From a bacterium (GTDB lineage Bacteria > Patescibacteriota > Saccharimonadia > Saccharimonadales > UBA4665): a stretch of DNA of 39,334 nt. The DNA is taken from contig JAJZKM010000007.1 of the NCBI GenBank assembly GCA_021804085.1, positions 1-39,334 of the forward strand, written 5' to 3'. The notes beneath the pieces are model-generated. The model worked only from the letters and a program-made list of their open reading frames with translations. It was not told the origin of the DNA and did not search any database. Below, in pieces: positions 1 to 9,170 of this stretch (the first letter of the stretch is position 1; every line of letters begins with the position of its first letter). The translations under genes were made by a program, and so were the position numbers.

Positions 1-244
1 AGTGTTTTACTGCCATCCGGTATGCTTTTGATCGTCGTTCAAGTTTTGATCGTGTCTTAACTACTGCATTTTTTTCACTTTTCTTATCAATAGTTTGCTT
101 GGCTAATTTTCGTTCTTCCTTGAGCTTTATGGCTTCAGTTTCTTTAATTACTTTGGCACTTCTCTTACCTGATTTAGCTAAAGGTTCTGATTTTATAACT
201 TTGACATTTTCTTCTGAAGTCTTTTCGTTCTTTAATTCGGGCAT
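1..244 (-). CDS. rplA: 50S ribosomal protein L1, N-terminal part only (runs off window)
   Basis: Minus-strand open frame from ATG at 244: MPELKNEKTSEENVKVIKSEPLAKSGKRSAKVIKETEAIKLKEERKLAKQTIDKKSEKNAVVKTRSKLERRSKAYRMAVKH; lies just downstream of rplK, with a charged N-terminal extension and L1-like start. Confidence 0.7.
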   Translation of the reverse strand, partial: MPELKNEKTSEENVKVIKSEPLAKSGKRSAKVIKETEAIKLKEERKLAKQTIDKKSEKNAVVKTRSKLERRSKAYRMAVKH

Positions 245-310
245 TTCGTATCCTTTCGTGGTTCAAACGGCTTATACCAAGCCTCCCAGCATGATTGATT
301 TATTAAACTA

Positions 311-739
311 TTATTCGATTTCAACACCCATACTTCTGGCTGTTCCTGCAATCATTTTCTTTACTGCATCGATATCTTCTGTATTCATGTCTTTGACTTT
401 TTCTTCTGCGATTTTTGTTAGATCTGACTGACTTAATTTCTTTGTAATTTTTTCGCTATTAGGTCGTCCCGATCCTTTTTCTATTTTCAGTGCAGCCTTA
501 ATTCTGTCATCAGCTGGAGGGCTAGTTACACGAAAATTAATACTACGATCTTCGAATACTGTTATGTGTACGGTAAGTTCAGCTCCCTGCATGTCTTTGG
601 TTTGTTCGTTGAATGGGTTAATGAAGTCCATCATATTCACTCCATATTGACCAAGCACACTACCTACTGGTGGCGCAGGACTAGCCGCACCGGCTTTAAT
701 TTTCATCTTTAAATTTGCCCTAACGGGTTTGGTTGCCAT
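311..739 (-). CDS. rplK: 50S ribosomal protein L11
   Basis: Protein contains KIKAGAASPAPPVGSVLGQYGVNMMDFINPFN, typical L11. Confidence 0.98.
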   Translation of the reverse strand: MATKPVRANLKMKIKAGAASPAPPVGSVLGQYGVNMMDFINPFNEQTKDMQGAELTVHITVFEDRSINFRVTSPPADDRIKAALKIEKGSGRPNSEKITKKLSQSDLTKIAEEKVKDMNTEDIDAVKKMIAGTARSMGVEIE

Positions 740-1225
740 AAAAACTCCTTAAAAACGAGTACGTAACAGATTAATATACTACTATCAACACCGATTATTT
801 GCAAGCAAGTATTTATAAAATTTTTTTTACTCGCCATATATATTGCACACTTTCATTAAACTAGAAAGGAATGAAAGTGGGACATATTATTTAAGGATTA
901 ATTGTTATTGCTGTTGAGAGGTTGCTCTGTTCTGCTAACTATTTTGCTAGTTTGTGATGACAATACATGAAAGCTTAGTGAGTTCTTCGAGTATAGTTCC
1001 GAATCGGAAATCAAGACTGGATTTCGGGAAGCATTTAACATCCATATCTAAGCGACCTATATAATTTATAATATTATCTCTTTACTATAAATTAATTGCG
1101 ATCGCTAGAATTTAATAAGTGTATGATTTCGACTAACGTTAATCTAGCCATTAATTTGTCGTTATGGGTATATTTTTTAAGTACTGCTAGTACGGAGAAA
1201 TTCTGCTAAGACAATAACCAGTATG

Positions 1226-1789
1226 CTACCCTACTCGTTTAACCTGCAAGCTGTCTAATTCAACAGGTGTTTCGCGACCAAACATATTTACTAGTACTTT
1301 CAATTTACCTTTTTGTAAGTCAATTTCGCTAATGCTCCCATCAAATCCTTTGAATGGTCCGTCTGTTATATTTACGACGTCTCCAATCTCGTAATCAATT
1401 TTGTGCTTTGGCTGTTCTAATCCCATGCGCTTTTGAATTTTTTCAATTTCATCTTGTTCTATAGGAGTTGGATCTGTGCCACTACCTACAAAACCAGTAA
1501 CGCTAGGAGTGTTCCGTACAGTATACCAAGCATCTTCACTAAGCTTCATTTGTACCAGAACATACCCTTGAAAAATTTTCTTTTCTACTACTCGTCGCTT
1601 GCCGTTTTTTATTTCGATCATTTTTTCTTTCGGGACCAGCACTTCGTATATTTTATCACCCATATCTAGACTATCTGCTCGTTGTCTAATACTTTCGGCG
1701 ACTTTTTCTTCATATCCACTGTATGTATGAATTGCATACCAACGTTTATTGGTGTCATATCTCTTACTGTTCGTGGTAGTCATGGTCAT
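1226..1789 (-). CDS. nusG: Transcription termination/antitermination protein NusG
   Basis: KRWYAIHTYSGYEEKV...IFQGYVLVQMKL...TGFVG, KOW motif GDVVNITDGPFKGFDGSISEID. Confidence 0.98.
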   Translation of the reverse strand: MTMTTTNSKRYDTNKRWYAIHTYSGYEEKVAESIRQRADSLDMGDKIYEVLVPKEKMIEIKNGKRRVVEKKIFQGYVLVQMKLSEDAWYTVRNTPSVTGFVGSGTDPTPIEQDEIEKIQKRMGLEQPKHKIDYEIGDVVNITDGPFKGFDGSISEIDLQKGKLKVLVNMFGRETPVELDSLQVKRVG

Positions 1790-1808
1790 GTGATATCCTC
1801 CTCTGTTT

Positions 1809-2186
1809 TTAATTATGTTTACCTAAAATAATATTCTTGAATAGATGGCTCAGGCCGTAATCAAGCGTAGCCACTATAGCGCCAATAACAATAGCAAAAG
1901 CAAGTACAGCCATTGTTAGGCGGATTGAAGTTTTTCGATCTGGCCATGTAACCATCCGAATTTCTTTCCAGCTATTACGAAAAAAAGTCGGCACAATAAT
2001 TTTACCGATAATCCGAAAAGCTTTATAGCGACCAAAGAATTTAGAACATTTAACGAAAGGTGCTGTTATCACTAATCTTGTTTTTAGATAATTCCGCTTC
2101 TTTTTATTATGCGGCTGATTAGCCTCATTGGCTTTTTCTCTCAAAGATTGTGGTGGTTTGAGTCGGCGCTTTGGTTTCTCCGCCAT
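1809..2186 (-). CDS. secE: Preprotein translocase subunit SecE with N-terminal extension
   Basis: NSWKEIRMVTWPDRKTSIRLTMAVLAFAIVIGAIVATLDYGLSHLF is the SecE signature; directly upstream of nusG. Confidence 0.93.
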   Translation of the reverse strand: MAEKPKRRLKPPQSLREKANEANQPHNKKKRNYLKTRLVITAPFVKCSKFFGRYKAFRIIGKIIVPTFFRNSWKEIRMVTWPDRKTSIRLTMAVLAFAIVIGAIVATLDYGLSHLFKNIILGKHN

Positions 2187-2206
2187 TCTTATATTCTCTC
2201 TTTCCT

Positions 2207-2238
2207 AATTAAAAAGCCTACAATTAATCATTGTAGGC
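2207..2238 (-). terminator. Intrinsic terminator-like hairpin in the secE leader (candidate attenuator)
   Basis: Minus strand GCCTACAAT-GATTA-ATTGTAGGC-TTTTTAATT: 9-bp perfect stem, 5-nt loop, T-run; about 20 nt upstream of secE ATG. Confidence 0.75.
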
Positions 2239-2341
2239 ATCTAATGTCAAGTTTATCACTGCATGCCATTGCCTGACAAGTGCCTGTTTTGTTTTTTACT
2301 CTATGTATATAGTCTTTACTTAGTGATAGTATGTATTTTTA

Positions 2342-3826
2342 GTGACACTGTTTGTGATTGTCTTATTGGTTGCATCTGTAATTGTTGAGCTTGTTTTAGT
2401 GTGTAAACCGATTTGGCGCCATCGGAGGAATTTTGCTAGGTTATTACTTACATTATTGATATTAGAAAGTGTATGGCTGTTGCTTTTGGAACCATTCCAT
2501 ATTTACGTATGGATAATCTCAATAATATCTTTCTACCGTGCTGTAAATATCTATCGCATTTTGAAAAACAGGTTTAGTAATGAGCATTTGTTGTATTCCT
2601 TTCAAAATACATCTCGAAAACTTATCCTTGCTCAAATCATAATCGGAATTATTGGTATATATTTGGATACTCTTAGGGTTTCAAATGATTTGTGGATTTT
2701 TGATGCATTATTGGGTTTATTGATCGCTATCGCTATGACAATAAGCATAGTGCCTATTAAGCGTTCTAGTTCCTTGATTAATGCCGAAAAACTTGCTGTG
2801 AGTAAACTGCCCACTTTGAGCGTGTTGATACCGGCTAGAAATGAGAGTGACTCGCTTAACGAATGTTTGATCTCTTTGTTGGCTTGTAACTACCCAAAAT
2901 TAGAAATAATAGTGTTGGATGATGCTTCGTCGGATAGGCGAACTCCTGAGATAATCAGATCATTTGCGCATGATGGTGTTATCTTTATTCCCGGAAAAGA
3001 ATGCCCATCGAAATGGTTGGCTAAAAATTGGGCTTATCAGCAACTTCTTGATTCTTCTAATGGTGAGTTAGTTTTATTTTGTGGTGCAGATACAAAGTTT
3101 AATCCAAGTGCACTCACAGATTTAGTGAGTGAATTGATGGAGCATGAATTAATGATGTTATCTCTTATGCCGGTTAACGTCTACTCAACTCAAGTAAGAT
3201 ATAGGATTTTGCAACCATTAAGGTATAGCTGGGAAATTGCTCTACCTCGTCGTCTTTTATGGCGTCCACCAGTCTTGTCAACGTGTTGGCTGGCTAAACG
3301 TTCGTTCCTTTTTGGCTCAGGAAGCTTTAAGGCTATTTCGAGACGTATTTCTCCTGAAAGTTACTTTGCAGGAATTGCTTTTCGTAGCCATAAATATAAA
3401 TTTTTACGAACATTGCTGGTTACTAGTAATAAACCAGTAAAAGATCAACTAGAAACCAGCATAAGGGTTAGATATCCACAACTCAGAAGAAGACCTGAGA
3501 TTGTCGCACTATTCACGATGCTTGAAATATTTAATTTTTTTGGCTTAATTCCACTGTCGTTGGTCGCCGGTCTTGATGGAAATTGGATTTTGATGAGTAT
3601 TGGCCTAGTCGGTATTGTATTTTATTTTTTTACTTTCGGTTTCGTTACCTCGTTAACTTATCGGCGATTTGTTTTTTCTGGATATTTTTTTTGGCCTTTG
3701 GCGGTTCTTGTCGATATATGGTTGATTAATGTTTCAATGATTAAATATGAATTTGGAACTGTATCTTGGAAAGGACGAAACATAGATCATTCTGTTATGA
3801 ATCCTCAAGCTGACAATGTTTCGTAG
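2342..3826 (+). CDS. Membrane glycosyltransferase family 2
   Basis: N-terminal TM segments, then LSVLIPARNESDSLNECLISLLACNYPKLEIIVLDDASSD (GT2 fold), C-terminal TM segments; GTG start. Confidence 0.88.
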   Translation: MTLFVIVLLVASVIVELVLVCKPIWRHRRNFARLLLTLLILESVWLLLLEPFHIYVWIISIISFYRAVNIYRILKNRFSNEHLLYSFQNTSRKLILAQIIIGIIGIYLDTLRVSNDLWIFDALLGLLIAIAMTISIVPIKRSSSLINAEKLAVSKLPTLSVLIPARNESDSLNECLISLLACNYPKLEIIVLDDASSDRRTPEIIRSFAHDGVIFIPGKECPSKWLAKNWAYQQLLDSSNGELVLFCGADTKFNPSALTDLVSELMEHELMMLSLMPVNVYSTQVRYRILQPLRYSWEIALPRRLLWRPPVLSTCWLAKRSFLFGSGSFKAISRRISPESYFAGIAFRSHKYKFLRTLLVTSNKPVKDQLETSIRVRYPQLRRRPEIVALFTMLEIFNFFGLIPLSLVAGLDGNWILMSIGLVGIVFYFFTFGFVTSLTYRRFVFSGYFFWPLAVLVDIWLINVSMIKYEFGTVSWKGRNIDHSVMNPQADNVS

Positions 3827-3827
3827 C

Positions 3828-4937
3828 CTAATTAAGGCTTGGAAAGTATATATTAAAAGTCGTACCAACATTAAGTTCACTTTTAAAAGTTATATCAGTA
3901 TTGATTAAATTTGCTAATTTCATTGATACATATAACCCCAAGCCAGTTCCACTAGATTGTCTAGTCCTGTAGTCTTCGGATCTAAAAAATTTGTCAAAAA
4001 TTCGCAATTGGTCAGGTTTACTGATGCCGATTCCCGTATCAATGATATTAATTTCTATTCCTTTTTCATGCTGCTTCGCGGCTATGGTTACTCCACCATT
4101 TGCGGTGTATTTAAGTGCATTGGTAATAATATTTTGTAATATTTCTACAACATACAGTTTTGAAGATCTCAAGGTTTCGAGTTTTGGATCGATAATAGCT
4201 TTAATATATAATCCCTTGTTTGTTGCCGTGCTTTGATAATTGCGAACTAGCTCTTCTATTAAATCAGGGACATTAATATTTTCAGTATCAAAGTTTTCTC
4301 TTCCCCTCTCTGCATGACTAAGCGTAGCTAGATCGTTGATCATATCGGCCAAATAAAGGATTTGGCGATGCGCTTCCTGGAGCGCTTTATCTATCGTCTC
4401 TTGTGGTCCATGCTGCGAAAATATAAGTAATGCATTAGATATATTACCTTCTGCGATTGTAACCGGTGTTCTGAGCTCATGAGACACAACGCTAACAAAT
4501 TCATCTTTCTCGTCCTCAAGAGATTTTTCGTAAGTGATATCTCTTAACATGAGCACATATCCTTCTTGCCCGTCAGCACCGAAGCCTGGATGAACAGGTG
4601 TTATGCTCATATACAAATTAGACATGCTACCATCTTCATATACAATGTGCATGTCTCGATTTGAAGTTGGAATTGTAATATCGTTAATTAATTGTCGCAT
4701 ATCTACTGGCTGATTATTTTTATCCAATGGTTTTAATACATTAGTGAGTGGCTCGCCTGAGTTAAGATTATTACGGTTAAGAATATTCAAAGCCGCACCG
4801 TTAAATAACACAATATTAATATTTTTATCTATTGCTATTACGCCATCCGACATGCTGTTAATTAGGCTAATTAGACGACCATAGGACAAATGCTCAGTGG
4901 GCTCAATGTTTGGTTGCGTTATGTTTTGTGTGTTCAT
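3828..4937 (-). CDS. PAS-domain sensor histidine kinase
   Basis: PAS-like N-terminus, H-box FVSVVSHELRTPVTIAEGNI, N-box LQNIITNALKYT, G-boxes DTGIGIS and SSGTGLGLYVS. Confidence 0.95.
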   Translation of the reverse strand: MNTQNITQPNIEPTEHLSYGRLISLINSMSDGVIAIDKNINIVLFNGAALNILNRNNLNSGEPLTNVLKPLDKNNQPVDMRQLINDITIPTSNRDMHIVYEDGSMSNLYMSITPVHPGFGADGQEGYVLMLRDITYEKSLEDEKDEFVSVVSHELRTPVTIAEGNISNALLIFSQHGPQETIDKALQEAHRQILYLADMINDLATLSHAERGRENFDTENINVPDLIEELVRNYQSTATNKGLYIKAIIDPKLETLRSSKLYVVEILQNIITNALKYTANGGVTIAAKQHEKGIEINIIDTGIGISKPDQLRIFDKFFRSEDYRTRQSSGTGLGLYVSMKLANLINTDITFKSELNVGTTFNIYFPSLN

Positions 4938-4950
4938 ATTAGTCTTTACT

Positions 4951-5685
4951 TTATATCTTGTTTAAATTAATTTCATTATTTTTATTAATAATAATAGGTG
5001 CGAAGTTGTTCAGTTGTCTTCTATTTTCACGAGCTTTAGGTTGCATAGATTCAAGCATATCCCAAAAGTCTTTACCGTGATTCAAATGTTTCGTGTGAGT
5101 AAGTTCATGTAAAATTACATAATCTATTAACTCCCAAGGTAGTTGAACTAGATAAAGATTTAAAACTATTTTCTGTTTCTGGTCACAGCTACCCCAGCGA
5201 CGCCGCATGGCTTTAATGCTGATGCTCGAAAAATTTAGTCCATTGACTGATGCTAAAGAAATTAGACGGGCTGTAAGTAGATTTTCTGCTTGTAGTCGTA
5301 AAGCGCGAGTAGCTGCCAGTATAGCCACTGACTGTACTTCTTCGGACTCTATGCCTAAAAGATGTGGATACTTTATAATTATTTGATTGCCGCTTATGCG
5401 AGAATGAGGTTTAGAGGTGACATTATCTATTGGTTTAAAAGTAAGATGATGTGCTTTTCCTATTTGCTGTCCGTCATAAAGTGGGTTTGTCCTGGTAATT
5501 CGTTCGTTAATCCATGTTTTTCTTGAATTGACAAAATCGACTGCAGCTTGATATGAAGTCCACGTAGGTATTGAAACCCTAATAACACCTTCTGGAGATA
5601 ATGTAATTTTTAAATTTTGATTGGAACGCCGTTTGGTTATTTTTACTGGTCCTACGTTCTCAAGCACAAACGTTTTGCTAGGCAT
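4951..5685 (-). CDS. YgjP-like (DUF45/WLM) zinc metallopeptidase
   Basis: RRRWGSCDQKQKIVLNLYLVQLPWELIDYVILHELTHTKHLNHGKDFWDML. Confidence 0.92.
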   Translation of the reverse strand: MPSKTFVLENVGPVKITKRRSNQNLKITLSPEGVIRVSIPTWTSYQAAVDFVNSRKTWINERITRTNPLYDGQQIGKAHHLTFKPIDNVTSKPHSRISGNQIIIKYPHLLGIESEEVQSVAILAATRALRLQAENLLTARLISLASVNGLNFSSISIKAMRRRWGSCDQKQKIVLNLYLVQLPWELIDYVILHELTHTKHLNHGKDFWDMLESMQPKARENRRQLNNFAPIIINKNNEINLNKI

Positions 5686-5702
5686 TTTTATCTTTCCGAA
5701 AA

Positions 5703-6368
5703 TTATCTGATCATAATGTTTCGTCGACGGGTAGCATCTACTCTTCCTCCGGAGGGGTTTGGAATCAAATTTACTAATCCCGGCTTTGGCAGCCCGGCAC
5801 CTACGTCGTTAACATGCAGCATATTCATATCATGAAGTTTTTTTAGGATTGCCGATAATTGAGTAGAAAATTCATGCTTACCACTTATAACTACATAGTC
5901 TTCCGCGTTTGTTGGGTTTTGCATATAACTTAGTATCGAATCGAAAGTGGTGCGATCTATTGGTGATGAGTAGCGATCATCGACACGGCGTCGATCGCGT
6001 TTTTGTGTTCTCAAAAACGCCGACTCAGCATCTATTTGTATCCAAACAACAAGTGGTTGGGCGTTTGATTTTCTAGATACATCGCGTAATCTGTGACGTT
6101 GAGCTGCACGTAGCGCGTTCGTATCGTAAATTACACTTATCCCAGCTGCAATAAATTCTTCTGTCATATAATCCATTAGTTGAGACACAGCATTGTTTTC
6201 CTGTTTGTCGTAACGAGGATGCTCAAACAAATCGTTACGTATCTTTTCGCCTTGTACATGTGTAGCTCGTAAGTTCTGAGCTAATTGTCTAGCGAAATAA
6301 CTTTTTCCAGCACCCGGATATCCGTAAAGCATTATAAGTAGCGGTTTCGTTAGATCAATTTTACTCAT
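5703..6368 (-). CDS. P-loop AAA_33/zeta-like predicted kinase
   Basis: Walker A GYPGAGKS near N-terminus; VIYDTNALRAAQRHRLR pattern of AAA_33-type kinases. Confidence 0.85.
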   Translation of the reverse strand: MSKIDLTKPLLIMLYGYPGAGKSYFARQLAQNLRATHVQGEKIRNDLFEHPRYDKQENNAVSQLMDYMTEEFIAAGISVIYDTNALRAAQRHRLRDVSRKSNAQPLVVWIQIDAESAFLRTQKRDRRRVDDRYSSPIDRTTFDSILSYMQNPTNAEDYVVISGKHEFSTQLSAILKKLHDMNMLHVNDVGAGLPKPGLVNLIPNPSGGRVDATRRRNIMIR

Positions 6369-6473
6369 TTATATATTATGTATAGCAGATATAAGACTAA
6401 TTGAAAAGTGTTAGTGTTTATTTTTTTAATTAAAAATTTTTTAATTAAATGCTATAGTCTATGCAGTAACATT

Positions 6474-6548
6474 AGGGGTGTCCGTTAATGGCTAAGCGGC
6501 AGCTCTCCAAAAGCTGTGCTGTCGGTTCGAATCCGACCACCCCTGCCA
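6474..6548 (+). tRNA. tRNA-Trp (anticodon CCA)
   Basis: AGGGGTG...CACCCCT acceptor stem, anticodon arm CAGCT-CTCCAAA-AGCTG, T arm GTCGGTTCGAATCCGAC, encoded CCA. Confidence 0.95.
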
Positions 6549-6679
6549 ACTATCTTTTTGTTCTTATTTTTAATCGATGATTAAATTTCAATAGCTCAAT
6601 AATAACTAGTTAGAAGGGTTTGTTAATAGATATTTATTATTTATAAAATAACCAAAAGCAGTATTTAGGAGTTGGGGGG

Positions 6680-6708
6680 TTGCGCTTAAGCTTTGATTTT
6701 TCTATAAT
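6680..6708 (+). promoter_or_regulatory. Predicted promoter for the GT4-GH57-GH15 cluster
   Basis: TTGCGC-N17-TATAAT, about 33 nt upstream of the ATG at 6741. Confidence 0.55.
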
Positions 6709-6740
6709 TTCTAGAGGGCTGAATAAAATCTAAAAAAATA

Positions 6741-7946
6741 ATGAAAGTTTTAATGCTTGGCTGGGAATTGCCGCCACATAATAGTGGTGGTTTGGGGGTA
6801 GCATGTTATCAATTATGTGAGGCTTTGTCTAAAGATGAAGTTGATCTTGAATTTATCCTGCCATACAAAGCTGAGCATAGCATAGAGTTCATGAAAGTCT
6901 CGGCAGCCAGTCCAACTGGTGTTTTGGAGATTATACAATCTGGAATTGCATACGATAGTTATAAATTTATTTATAGTGACGGCCACGAAGAATGGAACGA
7001 CATCTATTCGCAAGTAAGATTCTACGAAAATGCCGTCGCTAACATGTCTAAGAACATTAGTTTTGATATTGTTCATGCTCATGACTGGCTAACTTTCAGA
7101 GCAGCGCTAAGAGTTAAGCAAATAAAGGGTTGCCCGGTTGTGCTGCACGTACATTCTATAGAATCTGATCGTGCAGGTGGAAATCCCGGTAATCCGTTAG
7201 TAAGAGAGATCGAAGAAATATCAATGCTTGCAGCTGATGTGATAGTTGCGGTTAGTCATCTAACAAAACAATCTATAATTCGAGAGTACGGTATTCCTGG
7301 GGATAAGATTGAGGTTGTGCATAATAGCATTGATCGTAATATATTTGACCCAATAGATGATCACAATGCCTATAGGTATTTGAATCAAATGAAGTCTCAG
7401 GGTTACAAGATAGTAACTAATATTGGACGACTTACGGTGCAGAAAGGTCTTGTTAATTTTCTGCATGCTGCGCGAATGGTCATTGACCAAGTTCCTAAAA
7501 CGATTTTTTTAATAGTTGGAAGTGGCGAACAATATCAAGAGCTAGTAACTCTTTCTTCAGATCTAGGTATAGGCGCCAATGTTATATTTACTGGTTTCCA
7601 GCGCGGTAAAAATTGGCGTGATTCGTTTTCAATTTCTGATTTATTTGTTATGCCTTCAGTTTCTGAGCCATTCGGATTAACTCCTCTTGAGGCTGGTTTT
7701 TATGGTGTTCCATCGGTAGTTAGCAAACAGTCTGGTGTAACCGAAATACTGCATAATTGCCTTAAAGTCGATTTTTGGGATGTTGTTGAGATTGCAAATA
7801 AAATCACCGCTGTTATCAAGAGTGATGTTTTAAGGGAAACATTAAGCCAAGAACTAGATAAAGAGCTACTGTCTCTTAGCTGGTCGGAGTCAGCTCGCAA
7901 AATTAAGACTCTATATAATCGTCACCTTGAGGGAGTAACGGCTTGA
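6741..7946 (+). CDS. Glycosyltransferase family 4/glycogen-synthase-like
   Basis: MKVLMLGWELPPHNSGGLGVACYQL; C-terminal domain with SVSEPFGLTPLEAGFYGVPSVVSKQSGVTEIL. Confidence 0.93.
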   Translation: MKVLMLGWELPPHNSGGLGVACYQLCEALSKDEVDLEFILPYKAEHSIEFMKVSAASPTGVLEIIQSGIAYDSYKFIYSDGHEEWNDIYSQVRFYENAVANMSKNISFDIVHAHDWLTFRAALRVKQIKGCPVVLHVHSIESDRAGGNPGNPLVREIEEISMLAADVIVAVSHLTKQSIIREYGIPGDKIEVVHNSIDRNIFDPIDDHNAYRYLNQMKSQGYKIVTNIGRLTVQKGLVNFLHAARMVIDQVPKTIFLIVGSGEQYQELVTLSSDLGIGANVIFTGFQRGKNWRDSFSISDLFVMPSVSEPFGLTPLEAGFYGVPSVVSKQSGVTEILHNCLKVDFWDVVEIANKITAVIKSDVLRETLSQELDKELLSLSWSESARKIKTLYNRHLEGVTA

Positions 7947-9148
7947 AATCAATTCTTATATATCTTCACGTTCATCAACCATTCAGGTTACGACATTACA
8001 CTATATTTGATGCTGGACTAAGCCATGATTATTTTAATTCAGACAATGACCCAAATATGTCTAACCGAAAAATTTTGGATAAAGTAGCGAAGAAAAGTTA
8101 TTTACCTACCAATAAGCGTTTACTTCAATTATTGAAAGATTATCCAGAATTTAAAATTAGCCTATCAATATCTGGCCTTTTATTGGAACAGCTTGAAGCC
8201 TGGCATCCTGAGGTTTTGAAGTCGTTTCAAGAATTGAGTAATACAGGTCGAGTTGAAATAGTTGCTGAAACTTATTATCACAGTCTGGCTTTTTTTTATT
8301 CTCGCAGCGAGTTCGAGACTCAGGTACAAATGCATCGAGACATAATTAAGCGACTGTTTAATCAAGAACCGACTATTTTTCGTAATACTGAGCTTGCATA
8401 TAATAATGATTTGGCTGCATGGGCTCAAGATGCAGGTTATAAGGGAGTAATCGCTGAAGGTTGGGACCAGTATCTTGATTGGAGAAGTCCAAATTACGTA
8501 TATACCCCCATAAGTGCTAAAAATACAAAACTTTTACTTAAGAATTATCGCCTTAGTGATGATATAGCGTTTCGTTTCGGAGATACGAGTTGGAGTGAGT
8601 GGCCCTTAACTGCTGATAAGTTTTCTCATTGGTTAAGTGAAGATAAAGATGCAACAAATTTTAATTTATTTATGGATTATGAAACATTTGGCGAACACCA
8701 ATGGGAAGAATCCGGGATATTAGAGTTTCTTAAAGCTTTGCCTAAAGAATGGTTAAAGACCCCCGAGCATACTTTCATGACCGTGAGTGAAGCAATTAAG
8801 TCAATTGATGCTGTTGGTGATATTGATAGCCCCAATACTGTAACTTGGGCTGACACTGAACGAGATCTAAGTGCATGGCTTGGTAACTCTATGCAACGCC
8901 AAGCCATTGAGGCTCTTTATCGTCTGGAAAGACCATTACTAGATCTTAATGATTGGTCATTAATAGATGATTGGCGTAAACTCCAAACCTCTGACCATTT
9001 CTATTATATGTGTGTTAAATGGTTTGAGGATGGGGATATACATGCGTATTTTAGTCCTTACGATTCGCCATATGACGCATATATTAATTTTATGAATGTA
9101 TATCACGACTTAAAGTCCAGACTTGTAGAAAATGGTGTTAGCGTGTAA
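7943..9148 (+). CDS. Glycoside hydrolase family 57 (alpha-amylase-like)
   Basis: ILIYLHVHQPFRLRHY start, TIFRNTELAYNNDLAAWAQDAGYKGVIAEGWD; TTG start overlapping the GT4 stop (TTGA). Confidence 0.93.
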   Translation: MKSILIYLHVHQPFRLRHYTIFDAGLSHDYFNSDNDPNMSNRKILDKVAKKSYLPTNKRLLQLLKDYPEFKISLSISGLLLEQLEAWHPEVLKSFQELSNTGRVEIVAETYYHSLAFFYSRSEFETQVQMHRDIIKRLFNQEPTIFRNTELAYNNDLAAWAQDAGYKGVIAEGWDQYLDWRSPNYVYTPISAKNTKLLLKNYRLSDDIAFRFGDTSWSEWPLTADKFSHWLSEDKDATNFNLFMDYETFGEHQWEESGILEFLKALPKEWLKTPEHTFMTVSEAIKSIDAVGDIDSPNTVTWADTERDLSAWLGNSMQRQAIEALYRLERPLLDLNDWSLIDDWRKLQTSDHFYYMCVKWFEDGDIHAYFSPYDSPYDAYINFMNVYHDLKSRLVENGVSV

Positions 9149-9170
9149 CTATGAGTAAAAAGGTGGGAAA

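Noticed and set aside
99-431. Plus-strand 110-aa ORF
   Set aside because: Antisense to rplA and rplK frames; no family resemblance.
2230-2250. TTGACA upstream of secE as its promoter
   Set aside because: At 17-nt spacing the -10 is TTAATT (3/6) and falls inside the terminator hairpin; too weak to call.
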